Of a stretch of DNA of 64,000 nt, positions 40,442 through 61,147 are shown piece by piece. Positions within the stretch are counted from its first letter, which is position 1; each line of letters starts with the position of its first letter. The DNA comes from Lota lota. Lineage: Eukaryota > Chordata > Actinopteri > Gadiformes > Lotidae. The notes under the pieces were generated by a model, which worked only from the letters and a program-made list of their open reading frames with translations, did not search any database and was not told where the DNA came from. The stretch lies in the NCBI GenBank assembly GCA_026745465.1, contig JACYXH010000479.1, positions 6,723,511 through 6,787,510 on the forward strand, read 5' to 3'. Made by a program: the position numbers and the translations under genes.

Positions 40442-42399
40442 TTTAGAATTAAATACACATAGGACCCTACACCAAACCTTGACAATTCATACATAGGTGA
40501 ATTATTTGAGCTTATAGGGCTAACAAACAACCCCTCATTGGACTCAAAAGTAGCTGTCACATTTCTTCAAATTAGTGTTTTAATTAAAGGAACTTAATGT
40601 TGGTCATACTTAGAATGAAGTATGTGTCTGTAGTTATAATGGATATTTAGCAGATAGTAATTTCAGGCTGGCATGCGTGACAGCTTCTGCAATAAACAAA
40701 ATCATTACAACAATCACAACCAAATTTATAAGCTTAATTTCCAACTAATGAGAAAACAGGCAAAATATGAGAATTAGCAATTTATACATCCACGTAACTG
40801 TCCAGGCCCATTACTGCATTAAGACACAAAGCCTTATTGCATGCTTGTGCTTGTCCTCTCCTGATTAACTTTTACTCTGACAATTAACATGGAGATGGTT
40901 GATGAGAACAATAAACAGTTTCAACAAGTGAGATGCAATCTTCTAATTGGAGCCTCAACATTCACGCTTGATGCTTTGAATAAATACAAATCAAACCATT
41001 GTCTTTGTGTTCCTCGTTAACGTTAAAGAGTCGGAAGTGAGATCAAAAGCAAAGCTGTTTTTCCTGCTCTATTTAAAAAAAGGGGGGCATCTATGCATGT
41101 GTGCAATGTGATTTGTTTTCCGTTTTCACACTTAACAGATATAGGATCACGACCTTGGTTAATGTCGTCATGGAAACCAACACAACAACTTGTGTGCCGT
41201 TTCTGAGCATGAAGGCTAAGAAATGCTTGTGTCCATTTATTTTGTCCACATCAAACTCTTCTTATGTAACAATGACCTGACCCCGAAATAAAGTTATTTG
41301 AGGTTGACGATGGAGAGAATAAAATCAGTGAGGAAAGAACCTGTGAGGATTGGGCCTCGAAAGTGATTCCAACTTAATATAAAGCAGTTGCAGAAAGAAA
41401 ACTTTAATATACACTTATATCTTAGACTTACTGGTTAGTTTTGTTTTTATATTTAATTTTTAATTATACTGTAGTCTGCTTGGAACTGTTGATCCATTTT
41501 AAGTCCACAAAGCCTCTGAGAAAAGACAGATCTAAAAGGTCATCTGAACAGATGTCGATGGGGTTAGACTTCAGTGAAGTCCCCTTACAACAACCTTGTA
41601 CCCACACTCGCTTTCTCTCTGGTTTTCATTCATTGCTCCTGTCGCTCGTCACTGACTTTTGTTCCATCTTAACACATTTTCGGCTCTTTGTCAGCATTGA
41701 CCAACACAAGGCTGCAAACCCAGCTCACAAATGCACTGTGTGGCAGCAAGGGGAGAGTGGGGAGGTGACAATCTTTCATTCATGTGACAAAATTATATTT
41801 TTAGGTCCTTGCTTTTGTTCTGGTTGGAGTTGTCACAGATGCAAGATGTTCTTTCATTAGACCATCAGAGGGAACATTGAAAGAAAGAGAAAAATAGATG
41901 GATAAACATGGTCAAAGGCACCAAATAATGCGTGGTGTATCAATAGACCTGCATTGATTTATACCAAATTAGCCTGGCATTGGCTAGCGCCAAATAATAC
42001 AGTGGAAACGACTTGTTACATTGAGTGTCCAGAGTGGATGGTGGTCTCACGTCCAAGGCTTTTAATAAATCAAACATGTGGGCCATTGCTGAAACACGTG
42101 TCTTTAATTCACCCCAACCCCCGTTAAACAACACCATCATTTTAACAGACCAGAGTCTGGGATAGAAAGACGTCACCAAGACCAGTGTTGCTCAAAGTTC
42201 TTGCTTGCGAGTTCACTTCTGTATCAAAACTTCTGTATCGATCCTTTTTAAAATCACTAAAAAGTGATTCCAACACAACCTCGAGCACAGAGCAGTTTAT
42301 CCATCTTTTTGTATCCCTGACCTCAGGCGATTCTGCGCAGCCTCGCCACCAACACAGGGGACGGTGTACGTCCTTTGGCGTGATGCGTGGTCTGATGCA
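40441..42399. other. Intergenic region avp/ubox5
   Basis: No coding exon was recognised. A 139-residue plus-strand open frame at 41441-41860 shows no domain and is probably chance. The 3' untranslated region of ubox5 should occupy the right end. Confidence 0.5.
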
Positions 42400-44035
42400 T
42401 CAGTGGTGCACACGTGTTATCCCATCGCTGGGGGTAGGGCGTCGGCATGTGGGGCACAACACTAGACCGGGCTTGGGTGACGCCGCAGGTTTCGGTGGTC
42501 TGCACTTCCCTTGCAGGCAGGTGCGGCACAACAGGTGACCGCAGGAGAGGCGGTAGACGGCCAGCGAGGACGAGGAGTAAAGAGAGAGAGATCCGGAACA
42601 TGCCGAACACTTCTTCTCATCTGGGAACAGAGACGGAAATGAACCAGTAATGCAGATGTTATAGGGGAGGAGATTTCATTCAAAAAGTATACAATCTGAG
42701 CTGCATAGCATTGAGCGGAGAGAGTTATTGGTACAATGTGTAAGAAACAGAAATTCCTTCTCATTACTGGCTGGTAAGTGAACTGCAGCCTGCTTGAGCT
42801 TGTGAATTGAGAGCACTGGAGTGCAGGCTCCGTGGGTTGATAGAATAACAATCATAAACTAATGATTTTCTTTGCCATTATTGGACGTCACTTCCTTCCT
42901 TTTTCCCGGCAAAACCAGGATATAATAGAAATCCCCCCACTGGATGTTCTACTCATCGAAGAGAAATACAGCCTATATACCAATATAATGGCAATTTAAA
43001 GCGAATCATGCATGTCAAAATCTTACACGTAGTCCCTTTAAATTTACTTAAATTGAGTTAGGTAGCCCAAACGTCTTTAAAGAAATAATAAACTTTTCTC
43101 AAATGCCCGCCTATGTTGAAGACTATGTAGACACATTGTTGTCATCTTGATTTAAAAAAGGAAATGCACGATTTCATATTTCTAAACATTGGTCGGGCAA
43201 AGACAGGAACTATACATAAACACCAGACAAGTAATGACCCAAGTCCCTTTTCATGTTTTTGTACATCATTCATTTGAGTTATTATTTTGCCTATTTGACT
43301 AGATGCAAGTCCCTTGACAAGACTCAATGTCCCTTGGCCACTTGACAAGACAAAATATTTTGACTTACTCGACTTTTTTTGCATAGACAAGCACATTAAA
43401 GCATGCAGCAAACTTCAAAATAAGTGCTTTTTTTCTTCAGCTGGCCGAGACCCAAGAATTTCTTTGCAGACAAACTTGTTTTGTACTCAATGAGTTCCAT
43501 ATTGTCAATGAACATTCCATTAGTTAAGACCAGTGAGGCCTTCATGGAGATAGAAACAAATCTAAATAAATCTCGCCTTGATTTTCGCACTAATCAGACA
43601 CAATGTTCGCATTTCCGTAATCTGTAGAGATTTGGGCAGGTTAGAAAATCTTGGGAGGTGCAAAACGTCCCCAGAAATAAGTTTGGCGAGGTCTGCGTTT
43701 GTTTGTTTTTGCCACAATCACATAATTGTATCACTACCTCCTCGCAGAAGTATGCTGCCCATTCTAATCTCATGGGTGCTTACCGGTTGCCATGGGTCGT
43801 GAAGTAGCCGTTACGTGGGTGTGCTTGTAGGAGTCGGGTGGCTCTTCAGCGATAGGGCAGGGTCCCTGCAAAGGGTTTGTGGTGGGCTTGGAGGCAAAGG
43901 AAGGTCGGCCTTGCAGGACAGTTAGGAGGGCCTCATCCAGACTGGAGGACAAGCGCTCCTCATGGGAGCAGCTACTCGGAGCTGTAGGATAGCAGGACAA
44001 AATAAAAAAGCAAAGAAGGCGACAAACATTAGAGA

Positions 44036-44075
<40 letters not shown>

Positions 44076-45680
44076 CAGACACAGAGACAAAGACAGGGAG
44101 AGAGACAGAGAGAGACAGCGACAGAGAGAGGGAGAGAGCAAAATGATAAATGATAATAAACATTTTACAGCTGAGTAATGTCACTCAGTCATTAAGGAAT
44201 AATATATCAAGGAATACTAGATTGATAAATAGAAAAAAAAATTACTCCAACTCACTGGAATTGCTATCAGTTCTCTGTCTTTTTGGTTCCGGCTCCATTT
44301 CAGACCTGACTGACATTTCCAGTGGTGATGATGACGAAGGTGCTGGAAGATTCTCACTGAAATCCAAGTGGTTATGTTTACCAAGAGTCAAGGAAACACA
44401 AGCCCTGTCTGATGAATGTTTAGCCTGAGCTTTCAAAGCATCTTTCCCATGCTCTGCCTTTCCTAACGATTCATTGTCCGTGATCTGCAACAGTCTCTTC
44501 ACGTTTCCATGTCTTCCAGCATCAATGGTGTTGTTGTTGGTACAGAGATCGAGCGTCTCTTCGCGACCAGGACGGTCATGAGACTTTCTATCTACCTGAG
44601 CAGGTAAGAGCCTGGAGGGCTGAGGCTCCGCCCCCTCCCCCTGTCTCCCCAGCGCACCCTCCCTCGAAGCCGCCCCCGTCTGGAGGAGGAAGCGATCGAT
44701 GCGGCATTTCAAGTGAGGATTGGGGAGAGGCTTAGATGTTGCGGTGAAGGGCACCCCGGTGAAGGGGTCGTTAGGGGGTCTACCCCATGTTGCTTCCCTC
44801 TTCTGGAACTCCTCTAAGGTGGCGTGGTCCACCGACACCCCGCTGGGAAGCAGCAGCGGCAGGGTCATGAACTCCTGGGTCAGGGGGTCAAGGAACTCCT
44901 CAGGCAGGGAGGGGGAGCTAGAGGGTCAGAGGTAAGCTAAGTTAACAACAATGTATATATTTACATTTTCTAGGATTCTTCTAATCAAATGAGGAAAAAA
45001 GACCAGAGGTGTATATCAACATGATGTTGATTAACATCATATTGATATAAATATCAATCTTTTTTACTGTTCTCGCGAAGATAGATGAACTATGACGCTT
45101 TACACGTTTCCGGACGCCTTTGGTCATCATTATAAATTAAATAAAAGCCATCATCGGTTAAAATATATTGAACATTTGTGAACATCACTCAGTGCTTACC
45201 CCAATGCAGTCAATGAAAAAGCAGGCAGAACCGACCAAAACGACGACCGAGCTTTCAAACAGAACAGTACACACACCTGCACGTCGCCGCCGTCTGCAGC
45301 GGCCGTGTTGCCTTGTCGTTCGAAGCGGCGAAAAACGACAGGCAGGCACGCGACCTCTCGCTGGCCTCCTGGGCCCTCCGGACCCGCTCCACCTCCTCCG
45401 CAGAGCAGCAGCGCGCCGGCTGGCCCCACACCGCCAGGACTTTGAGCCCCAGCGCCGAGGCCGAGCCGCCGAATGGCAGCGTCACACGGAGCTGCCTGAC
45501 CGCGCCCAGCGACAGCAGCCCCCTGCTCCACAGCTGCTCCCGCAGGCAAGGCCCGGGGCGCACCGGCGAGGCCGGGGACAGGAAGGGGGGCCGGGCCCTG
45601 AACCCCGGATTGGAGAAGCAGACCCGGGTCTCCTCCCTGAGCTCACAGCGACCCACCATTTTGAATTCCTGCTCTGGGGA

Positions 45681-45721
<41 letters not shown>

Positions 45722-47034
45722 CTGGTTGTTTATGGGTTGCGGTGGATGTACCGGAAGTCCGGTATGGGTGGCCTCTTTCCTGGCATTCCTCCAGGGCTTG
45801 CTCGCTCCACTCTTCATCCTGACGGCCCCACGAGTGTCCGTGAGACAGGTGGGAAGAAGTGCGTTGATCGCCCTGCTGTTGGGTTGCTGGTCTCTGGTCT
45901 GCACCAGAGTGCCGCAGACCTGCTTTCTGACAGCTCTCATTTTGGCTCTGACCCTGGCTGGGAGTTGAGGGAGGAGGTACCGGGTCAGGGCAGGTGCTAA
46001 CCTCCACCCTCTTGCAGGCCTGTCCTAGGTCCATGCCCCAAGGCCACAGCTCCACATCCACCTGGCATAGCTCCACTTGGAAGCCAAACTTCACCGTCAC
46101 CTGGGAGGGAAAACAATCATGTAATGCATATAAGACACTTTATTTTTTGTAGATGATTTCTAATATATTAGAGGGGTGGAGACTTAAAACTTGGCTACAT
46201 TTGACCCACAGTGAGACATAATTGCACCTGTACTGGTGGACGAAGGAAGTACTCTAGCTTAAAGCCTTTTCCGCGGACAGCCGGGTCAGCCGAGACAAGG
46301 TTGGTGACATCATGGCCATCAGCGCACAGCTGTACGAAAGGTAAGACGTCATTTTGATCATCAATAGATCAAAAATAGATACAAATATTGTAATTAACCA
46401 TACACCAAGAAAATATTTGTATTATATTTGATTGATCTATACTAAATATATATTTAGTATAAAAAAACATTTCCAAATAGATTTGGCTGTTACTTTTAAT
46501 AAATCTCTTTTTTAATGCACTCTTTTAGTATCATTAACTCGTGTAATTCCTTTCTTAAATTGCAGTCTAAATTCCAATCACATAAAAGAGAAAAATCTCT
46601 TGAATTAAATCAAATTGCCACGATAGAATATCTTGCAATAATCAACATAATTTTTTTTATTTAATTTATGTAAAATATGTATTTTTTGTAACCCAAAGAA
46701 CATGTATCAGACAATGTCAAGAGACCACTGCCAATATATGAATATGAAAGGGCAATCCCACACACTCAATTTCGTTTTTTCTATTCACATCCATCCACTT
46801 CACCTTGACCTACTTGCATTATTCATACCCAAGGTTACTTATACTTTATTTTCTGGATTTACAAACCAAGAAGCCCTTTGAGAAAACAATGTATTAAGGT
46901 CTACTGGTCCACATAGCTTACATAGTAACATAGATACATCGCAAATTGTTTCAGTTAGATAAGTGTAGAATGTGTCATACCTTGTTGCAATGGACTGTGG
47001 ACATGAAATGTGGCAGGCAGAGATTTATCACCAT
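42400..47034 (-). CDS. ubox5: U-box domain-containing protein 5 (RING finger protein 37)
   Basis: Nuclear E3 ubiquitin ligase of the U-box class. Six coding exons on the minus strand: 46981-47034, 46228-46329, 45277-46100, 44256-44917, 43784-43981 and 42400-42620. They total 2061 nt (686 residues), longer than the 541-residue human protein because of low-complexity insertions. Exon 1 encodes MVINLCLPHFMSTVHCNK, matching human MVINLCLPQF...IHCNK. Exon 2 gives ADGHDVTNLVS and EYFLRPPVQ. The U-box is at about 327-403 (EEFLDPLTQEFMTLPLLLPS, EATWGRPPNDPFTGVPFTAT, LPNPHLKCRIDRFLLQ). The C-terminal RING-like module in exon 6 has CSACSGS, LSCGHLLCRTC and LCPTCRRP, ending ITRVHH. Exon 3 has a 13-histidine tract. 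Each junction was placed by homology and phase. The FASTKD5 gene nested in the human UBOX5 locus was not seen. Confidence 0.93.
44039..44130. repeat. (CA)n and (GA)-rich simple repeats in ubox5 intron 4
   Basis: A CA array of about 33 bp (44039-44071) is followed by imperfect GACAGA/GAGAGA sequence, about 60 bp upstream of the exon 5 acceptor. Confidence 0.9.
45681..45719 (-). repeat. Coding (CAT)n trinucleotide repeat: His13 in Ubox5
   Basis: Thirteen near-identical histidine codons (residues 180-192) within ubox5 exon 3, seen on the plus strand as ATG/GAT repeats. Confidence 0.95.
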
Positions 47035-47887
47035 TTTCTTCTTACTGTGAATGAAGAATATGTTTTACACCCCTATTTATCATCTTTATATGTCATGGAA
47101 AAGCACGAGAAATTAAAGCAATTCCTCAACTTCAGTAATCCAGATACCCTGGGTGCAGCGTCACACTACTTAGAATGGCTCGCCTTGGGTCCTTTTGTCA
47201 ATTCCAACGACCTTGAAGTCTACATCATTTACGTTTGTGTGCACTTTTAAGGAGAAAAGGTGAGTTATCATACGAGCCCTTTACGCCTGGTCTGGGGTTA
47301 GCAAAACCCTGACAGATGGAACAAATGAGGAACAGAAGAGTGTTCTCTTCGCTACATCCTACACATCATCCTTGCTTCTGACACTGTGTAGCCTCATCAC
47401 TTGCATGTTGCCATTTATACTCGTCCTTATACTGTATACACGTTATATGTATAGCCTCCACTCGTCACATCGCCAAAAAAACAACGAATTGATGTTAATT
47501 CAACGTTACACACTTTAGTTATTCACTTGTACTGCAGTAGTACCTCCAATACGGTAAATTCCGGCTAAGTTACGTTTGTAACTTAGCCGGATAGATGAAC
47601 TAATTTTCAGCTAACAGCATACTTTGGTTTGCTGGTAGCCGCAAGCTACATTGCCGGCAAGTCATTCGATTGCGAAGAGGACATAGGACTCCGCTTGACC
47701 CTCTTGCAACGTTGAATTTGTTAGTCGAACAGTCAGTTTCAAATATTGTTCTTCCAACGCTGGAAACAATTTGATTTGATCATGCGCACTGGCGATACGA
47801 CGGAAGCTGTGAAGGACAATCTTGTTTAAATGGCGGAAATAGCTAACCTTGCAGCATTTCAGTTAATAATGCCGTCAATAGGCGTAC

Positions 47888-47890
<3 letters not shown>

Positions 47891-47982
<92 letters not shown>
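47891..47982. repeat. (GT)n microsatellite
   Basis: A GT array of about 90 bp, roughly 860 bp upstream of the ubox5 start codon. Confidence 0.95.
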
Positions 47983-47986
<4 letters not shown>

Positions 47987-48938
47987 CGCATTCACACGCA
48001 CGCGAGACCGTACGTATCCGTGCGTATTGTCAGCTTTCACACCGATGTCGATACGAGTGTCTGTGTCTGTGTCCGTGTGTACAAAGATATTTAGTAATCA
48101 ACGTGTCATTTTAATATCTTTATTGGTTTTGTAGAATTTAGCAAATGGATGTCAAGCCAGAACAGTATCAGAAACAGAAATGCAAAAAAAGTTAGGAACA
48201 TGTATAAAAGTGGTAGCATTTTTTCCTCTAAACAATACAATAACTACATTTATCACCTACATCAAGAAGAATATAATTTTTGGACAGGATTGTAATAATT
48301 GCACCATTATGTACACAGTTAAAAAAAAAAACTGAAAATCAAATAGCACATATTTACTCTATCAATTTACCATAGAACATAATATAAGATATAAATATGA
48401 TAATACTATGTAATACATTAGTGGTACTCATTTCGTTTTCTGAAGCAACATGTTCATATGCTGGCATAAACAACACATAGAAAAGCCATGATATTCACAT
48501 CTGAGTCCACTGTACATCCGAGATCTCTTGTGTAGTACGGTAGATAGTGCAGAACGCGTGAATTCAGCCTTGGAGAAAGGCAGCCTCACAACGTGTTACC
48601 GGTTACCTGACTCCCCCCTCTCTCCTGCCCAATCTGAATGAACTACACAGAAGAGAGTAAAGCGGTTTTGTGGTTTTCTATGATCGTTTCTCTTCATAAA
48701 AAGGATATACATTTTACATTTTTCATCAGGCTTTTGTCTTTTCTCATTTAGATATCTGAAGATATGGTGTCCTTGTCTCAGGCCTCTTGGTACAATGTAT
48801 TGTACTTAAAGCCGCAAACTTGTTTATTTATTTTATTTTTGATATTGCCACTAGTCCCTCTATGATCAATTATTTAAACGTAATCTTTATTAATGAATAC
48901 ACATAAATACCTACGCACACACACACGCACACACACAC

Positions 48939-49006
48939 CCCCCCCCCCCCCCCCCCACACACATACATACATAAAACACACACACGCAATCGCACGTGCA
49001 CACACG

Positions 49007-49072
<66 letters not shown>
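48939..49072. repeat. Poly-C run and (CA)n microsatellite
   Basis: About 17 C bases are flanked by CACACA on both sides, followed by a CA array of about 58 bp. Confidence 0.95.
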
Positions 49073-49075
<3 letters not shown>

Positions 49076-50295
49076 CCACACTCAAATACGTATAATATAT
49101 AGCAACTTCAAGGATCTTCCTCTAGTATGACTTACATTCTATATAACTTCTCAACTTTGGGGATAATAACCGAACGATCCTATTTTCTTGGCTGTGAAAG
49201 CACAATGTGAATGACACTATTAAAATATAAATTGATTCAGATCGTGTGCTTTCATTGTATGTACACCGTGTTGCCTATTTGTTGAAGATGGTAGGAGCCA
49301 TTTTGAGTCACTAGAGAAGGGAGTAGAAAGCTCTCTGGCGAACCCTAGTGTTCATCTTTAGAGAAGGCATGTCTCCCCCATCCCTGAATGTAGTAAACCG
49401 ATCAGAGATGGGGAGGATTATTTACCAAACATATTTAATTTCCTTTTTATATAAAATATAAACTTTGTAGTTATTAATAATGCATTGAGATGTGTCTTTC
49501 ACGTTGAACTCCATGCATAATATACATTTAAATTAATTAATTAATGAGTGACCTTTGCTTGTTGTTTTTTTTACAGAAATTGAAATTATTGAGTAATATG
49601 CTAGGTTTTAAATGTATTCATTGGTCATTGGTAACATAATAGTGTAACTGCTAAAACAGCCGGATTTGTTTAATTCAATAAGATAGTCGAACTACTAAAA
49701 TTATGATATTGCCCAGATTTATGTCGTCATCGATAGTCCATTGGGTTCGAGAAAATCCCTAAAAGCATAGAATAAGGCGCTCTGTGGCCAACGACGCAAG
49801 TATCCATCACACATTCTAATCACTAATAATTTATTTAATATGTAACCACTTGCGCACACACTTCATGAATAAATACCACGTTGTATCAATCATCCCTGAT
49901 TTCTTTTGTGTGGTTGTTTTCTTTTGACACCGGGGTTTAGCGCTGTAATCAAATAATTTAGTTGTTTGGACTTTGGACTAAAAGATGGCTGGTAACGCAG
50001 AATCAGTTAGCAATCAACCGATAAAAAGGCTCCTCACGATTAACCTGTTTGGACGATGAAAGGTAACGATCATTCCTACCTTCTGGTCACTGACAATGGA
50101 GCATTCTAATGAAGGCCTTTGTTGCTGTTTGGTGTGTGTATCTTTGAAATGTGTTGTTTTATATTTACATGAACACTGCTGTTTTTACTGTAGACTGAGA
50201 AGAGAGATGCTGTTCTATTGTTTTCGGTAGTGTTGTTCGATGGTAGGCCTTATAACTGGGTGTATTGGTTACTGTTTGTTGTTGGTAGGCTGTCT

Positions 50296-57424
<7,129 letters not shown>

Positions 57425-58032
57425 AGCGGGGGGGGGTCAAAGGTCAGGGATGAAAGGTTAGGAGTCAGGGTTGAAGGGTAGGGTCACACACACATCACAC
57501 TTGGAAGTAGTGTGGGTCATCACAACCTAATGCAGGTAGTGGGGGCACACACACTAGAGAGACACAGAAAAAACAGTGGGTTATATGACAGTATAAGTAG
57601 TTACACAGCAGGTCTGGCGTGTCCTCCCAGAATAGGCTGGGCCAATGAGTCTGAGGTGATTAACAAAATAAAAGCGCTTTGAACACAAAATGAACCATTC
57701 ATTTTTAATTAACTTTGCGCTGGCCCAGGTGATTAAAACAATATACCGATATAGTGCTTTCTCACTATCAAAATTGGTCTAACTCATTTAAAAATAGTCT
57801 ATGCATGTGTTCTGTATTTGTGTGTGCATGTGCTTGAGTGCGTGCGTGCGTGTGTGTGTTAGTGGATCTATTTTGTATTGCATTTGAACCCACACAGCAG
57901 GGGTTGGATGTGATGTGTGGTGATTCTATAAGAGATAGCATGTACCCTATAGCCTACTACTGCCTCCTCACCAAATAATGTAATTAATAAAACAACGGGA
58001 CCCACATCACAAGTGTACATTTATATATAACG

Positions 58033-58042
58033 TCAGCGTGTG

Positions 58043-58087
<45 letters not shown>

Positions 58088-58088
58088 T

Positions 58089-58141
<53 letters not shown>
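58033..58141. repeat. (GT)n microsatellite
   Basis: A GT array of about 109 bp with two short interruptions. Confidence 0.95.
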
Positions 58142-58146
<5 letters not shown>

Positions 58147-58345
58147 CTCTAATGGCATAATAGCATAAATGACGTTTCGGCGGCAGAGAGAAAGAGAGAG
58201 AGGGGGTGAGAGAAGCGCAGCAAGGCCACTGGGTTTAGCCTCCTCTACCCATCTACTAGAGGTTTACTTCCACTTGGTGAATAGTAGTAGTAGTAAAAAT
58301 ATACTGCCTATCTTTCTGCCGCTCCGCTTCAGCCCCCTCCCCTCA

Positions 58346-58350
<5 letters not shown>

Positions 58351-58403
<53 letters not shown>

Positions 58404-58441
58404 TCTCTCTCTCAATCTCTCTCTCTCCATCTCTCTTTCTC
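58351..58441. repeat. (CT)n microsatellite
   Basis: A pure CT run (58351-58398) with degenerate CATCTCTCTC continuation. Confidence 0.93.
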
Positions 58442-58975
58442 TCTGCATCCCTGGGCGGCAAGGGCGGCTTTAGCACAATCCGCATCAAGCACCCAAACAA
58501 CGACTGCGTCTTTAAACAGTCATTTAAGATATAGACGTGAACGATGTGTTTCGTGCATAAAACGCTCAAATTCACTGTGTCATTGACGGCTGTATCATGC
58601 AGTCGCGTTGATTTACCGACTATAGCATCATCAGTCTATCATCAAAGGCTACTCACTATTTGCAGCTCCGCGGTTTTCGAGATGGCAGCCCCAGCGAACG
58701 GTATTGTCACGAGCGGCGCGGAAAGCCTTTGTCGCGTTGCTTGAGAATGATCTCAAATTGTCATAATCTGTCGACAATATTTTAGATTCTGTCTCCACTG
58801 TCTGTCAGCGTCGGATGCTGATGATGGAGTCGGTCGGTTGATGCGCGCATCAGCTGAGACACACACCCACCTCTGGCACCGCCCCTCTGGCTGCAGGATA
58901 CGCCCACCTTTGGCACTCATCCAGTTAAACCTATGGAGGCCGAGGTGTTCTGAAAACCAGTATGGAATAGATGGA

Positions 58976-59030
58976 TGAATGGATGGATGGATGGATGGAT
59001 GGATGGATGGATGGATGGATGGATGGATGA
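58976..59030. repeat. (GGAT)n tetranucleotide array
   Basis: About 13 copies of GGAT with GAAT variants at both ends. Confidence 0.95.
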
Positions 59031-60636
59031 ATGGTTGGATGGGTCGACTACTGTGTTAATACATATGGTTGGTTGAAGGACCACACAACTCCAAGTCAAG
59101 TCCAGGGTCAGTAACATCAGTAATATATATATACAGTATATTACATTTTGTTCTACTGGGCCTATACAATAGGCCCAATAGGCCCTACACCCAATAGGCC
59201 CTACACTGCAGGAGTAGACCTATTACTATTTTACCATAATAATCTTTATATAGGCTCTTTTCTACCATTCCTTTAGTTATATTTTCTGCTTTTGTTCCAC
59301 AAGAGGGCAGCCCCTTACAACGTTAGGCCTTCAGATGTTGTCACACCTAAGAAAGATTTTCGTGAACAAATGACTGTATATCTGTCATGCTTGAATCTTC
59401 AAAGAAAAGTATGTTAAAGAGCTGTTGACCTATTGATTGCTCATTCATTTCTATATTCATCATAATTAATCAAATGAGAAGCAGACAGTAACACATTCCG
59501 AATATATTTAGCCTATTTAGGCTACCATATTTACGTTTAGCGCCCTCTGCTGCTTCATTTAGGAAATGTTTGAACGAAGGACGTAAACTGTCTGTTGCAT
59601 AACCTGTGGCCCTACATTCGATTTAGATCTGGAAGCTATTGCATACAGTTTGTGATCTTTCGCAGACCACTTAAAAGTGTGCAGTGAATGGTTGATCATT
59701 TAAATGCAAAGCCAAGCTCAATTTTAGAGTAATAACACAACATCTCTGAACATCAGACCGGCCTTTTAATGTTAGAAAACTGAGGAATATTAAGAGTAAA
59801 AAAGAGGCAGAACAAATGCATTTGCTCTGAGATCTAGCCCAACCAAACAGTTTCAATGTGTCATTCAGTCCAACATGTAAAATATTTTGTTCCAATTGTG
59901 TTGTTAGTAGTGGATCACAAATGACAGTGATTTGTGGAGTGTATTTGTAGGTCGAACTCTCACCTCTTGTGGACTGCATTATGATACATGCGTTAGTTCT
60001 GCCCTTTGTCTTTCTCCCACCTTCCTACATATGTTTCCCAGAGCTCTGGGTCGGGCCAGTCTCTTCTTTTTCATTCCCATACTCCTTCTCCTTAGCCAGT
60101 GAGATCATCCTGCCCACCAGATGTCTGTCTCTGAGCTGATTCCGTCGTCAGAAACGTTAGGCTTTCTAAGTCCTCACAGGGGCCTCGAAGGGCCAGGGAT
60201 GAAAACTTGCTCACCAAGTCAGTCAATCAATATTGATATATTCTGTTGATACCGTACATTGATGTTGCTGTAGTGGATGGTACTGAGAAAGACTGAAAGA
60301 CAGAGATAAATAGAAAGCAAGAAAGATAGCAAGAGAAAGAAAGAAAGAACAAACAAAGATGGAAAAATGAAAGAAAGACAGAAAGAAAGAAAGAAAGAGA
60401 GGTCAAAATGTACATAGTATGTCTGATTTGACTGATAAGTTGATATGATGAGTTGTAGTGAGAAAGAAAGAAATAATAAAAGAAGAAGAAAAGACTGCAT
60501 GACTGAATGAGTGAGTGACTGAATGAATGAATGACAGAATGAAAGAACAAAAGAACAAAAGAAAGAATGAATATGAATGAAAGAATCAACCATCCGCGAG
60601 ACCACCCATTACTTTGGTGGGTGCAGGCTGGATGTT

Positions 60637-61147
60637 AGTCCATAGACTGGACTGCTGCTCCAGCAGCTGATGGAGGAGCTGGAGATGGCCAGGCTGGCCC
60701 AGGGGCTTCTGGTGCACTTCATAGCTGCAGACCTGGGCACTGCGTGAGGCCTGAAGGAGACCGTGAGCGTGGCCCAGCAGGAGGGGGGTCAGGACATGGA
60801 TCATGTGCTAGTCATTAAAAACACTGGCGAGAGGAACACTCATCACATTTTTAACGCTGTTTAATGCTATCTCTGTCCAGCTTCATTGGGCAAAGTCTCC
60901 CAATGGGCCCAGAGTTTCTCCAACCTGAACGCAGTGAATTCCTGCCTGTCCCTGATCGTGAGCTCTACGCTGGACCTTTCCTGGGAGCTTCGGCCTGAGG
61001 AGAACGGTGGTCAACATCTCGTCCATATGTGCTATTGCTGCCCAGCAGCAATGGCCAGGGTGATGTGCTGCACAGGCAAGGCATCAAGGGACATGGTCTC
61101 CATGGATATGGAGGACCCCAATGTCAGGGTTCTCACCTACCCACCAG
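60637..61147 (+). pseudogene. Unassigned coding-like fragment (possible pseudogene or uncharacterised gene)
   Basis: Two GC-richer blocks have coding-like composition. The first gives a frame with LMEELEMARLAQGLLVHFIA but contains a TGA (60748). After a CTGTCCAG acceptor-like site the second gives KVSQWAQSFSNLNAVNSCLS and later MCYCCPAAMARVMCCTGKAS, ending at ACCAGGTAGGTGG, a good donor-like site. I recognise no family. The stop in the first block argues for decay, while the splice-like borders argue for a former or real gene. Confidence 0.3.

Larger units (their letters stand above)
47035..50295. other. Intergenic region ubox5/lzts3
   Basis: Contains a (GT)n array (47891-47982), a poly-C run of about 17 bp (48939-48955) followed by (CA)n (49014-49072), and AT-rich DNA. 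The lzts3 3' untranslated region should occupy part of the right side. No coding exon was recognised. Confidence 0.55.
57425..60600. other. Region upstream of lzts3
   Basis: Holds (GT)n (58033-58141), (CT)n (58351-58398) and (GGAT)n (58976-59030) arrays and a purine-rich GAAA stretch (60285-60560). A CpG-richer patch at about 58590-58900 with GC-box-like CCGCCC and CGCCCACC is a plausible lzts3 promoter or first non-coding exon. No coding exon was recognised. Confidence 0.45.

Noticed and set aside
41441..41860. 139-residue plus-strand frame
   Set aside because: No recognisable domain, no coding bias apparent and no splice context; probably chance.
45168..45968. 266-residue plus-strand frame with poly-Met
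   Set aside because: Antisense of ubox5 exon 3; the Met run is the reverse of the His codon repeat.
46972..47250. 92-residue plus-strand frame
   Set aside because: Overlaps antisense the short ubox5 exon 1 (MVINLCLPHF...), which is strongly supported by homology and phase.
60219..60605. 128-residue Phe/Leu/Ser-rich minus-strand frame
   Set aside because: Translation of a degenerate GAAA/GAATGA purine-rich repeat; no protein signature.
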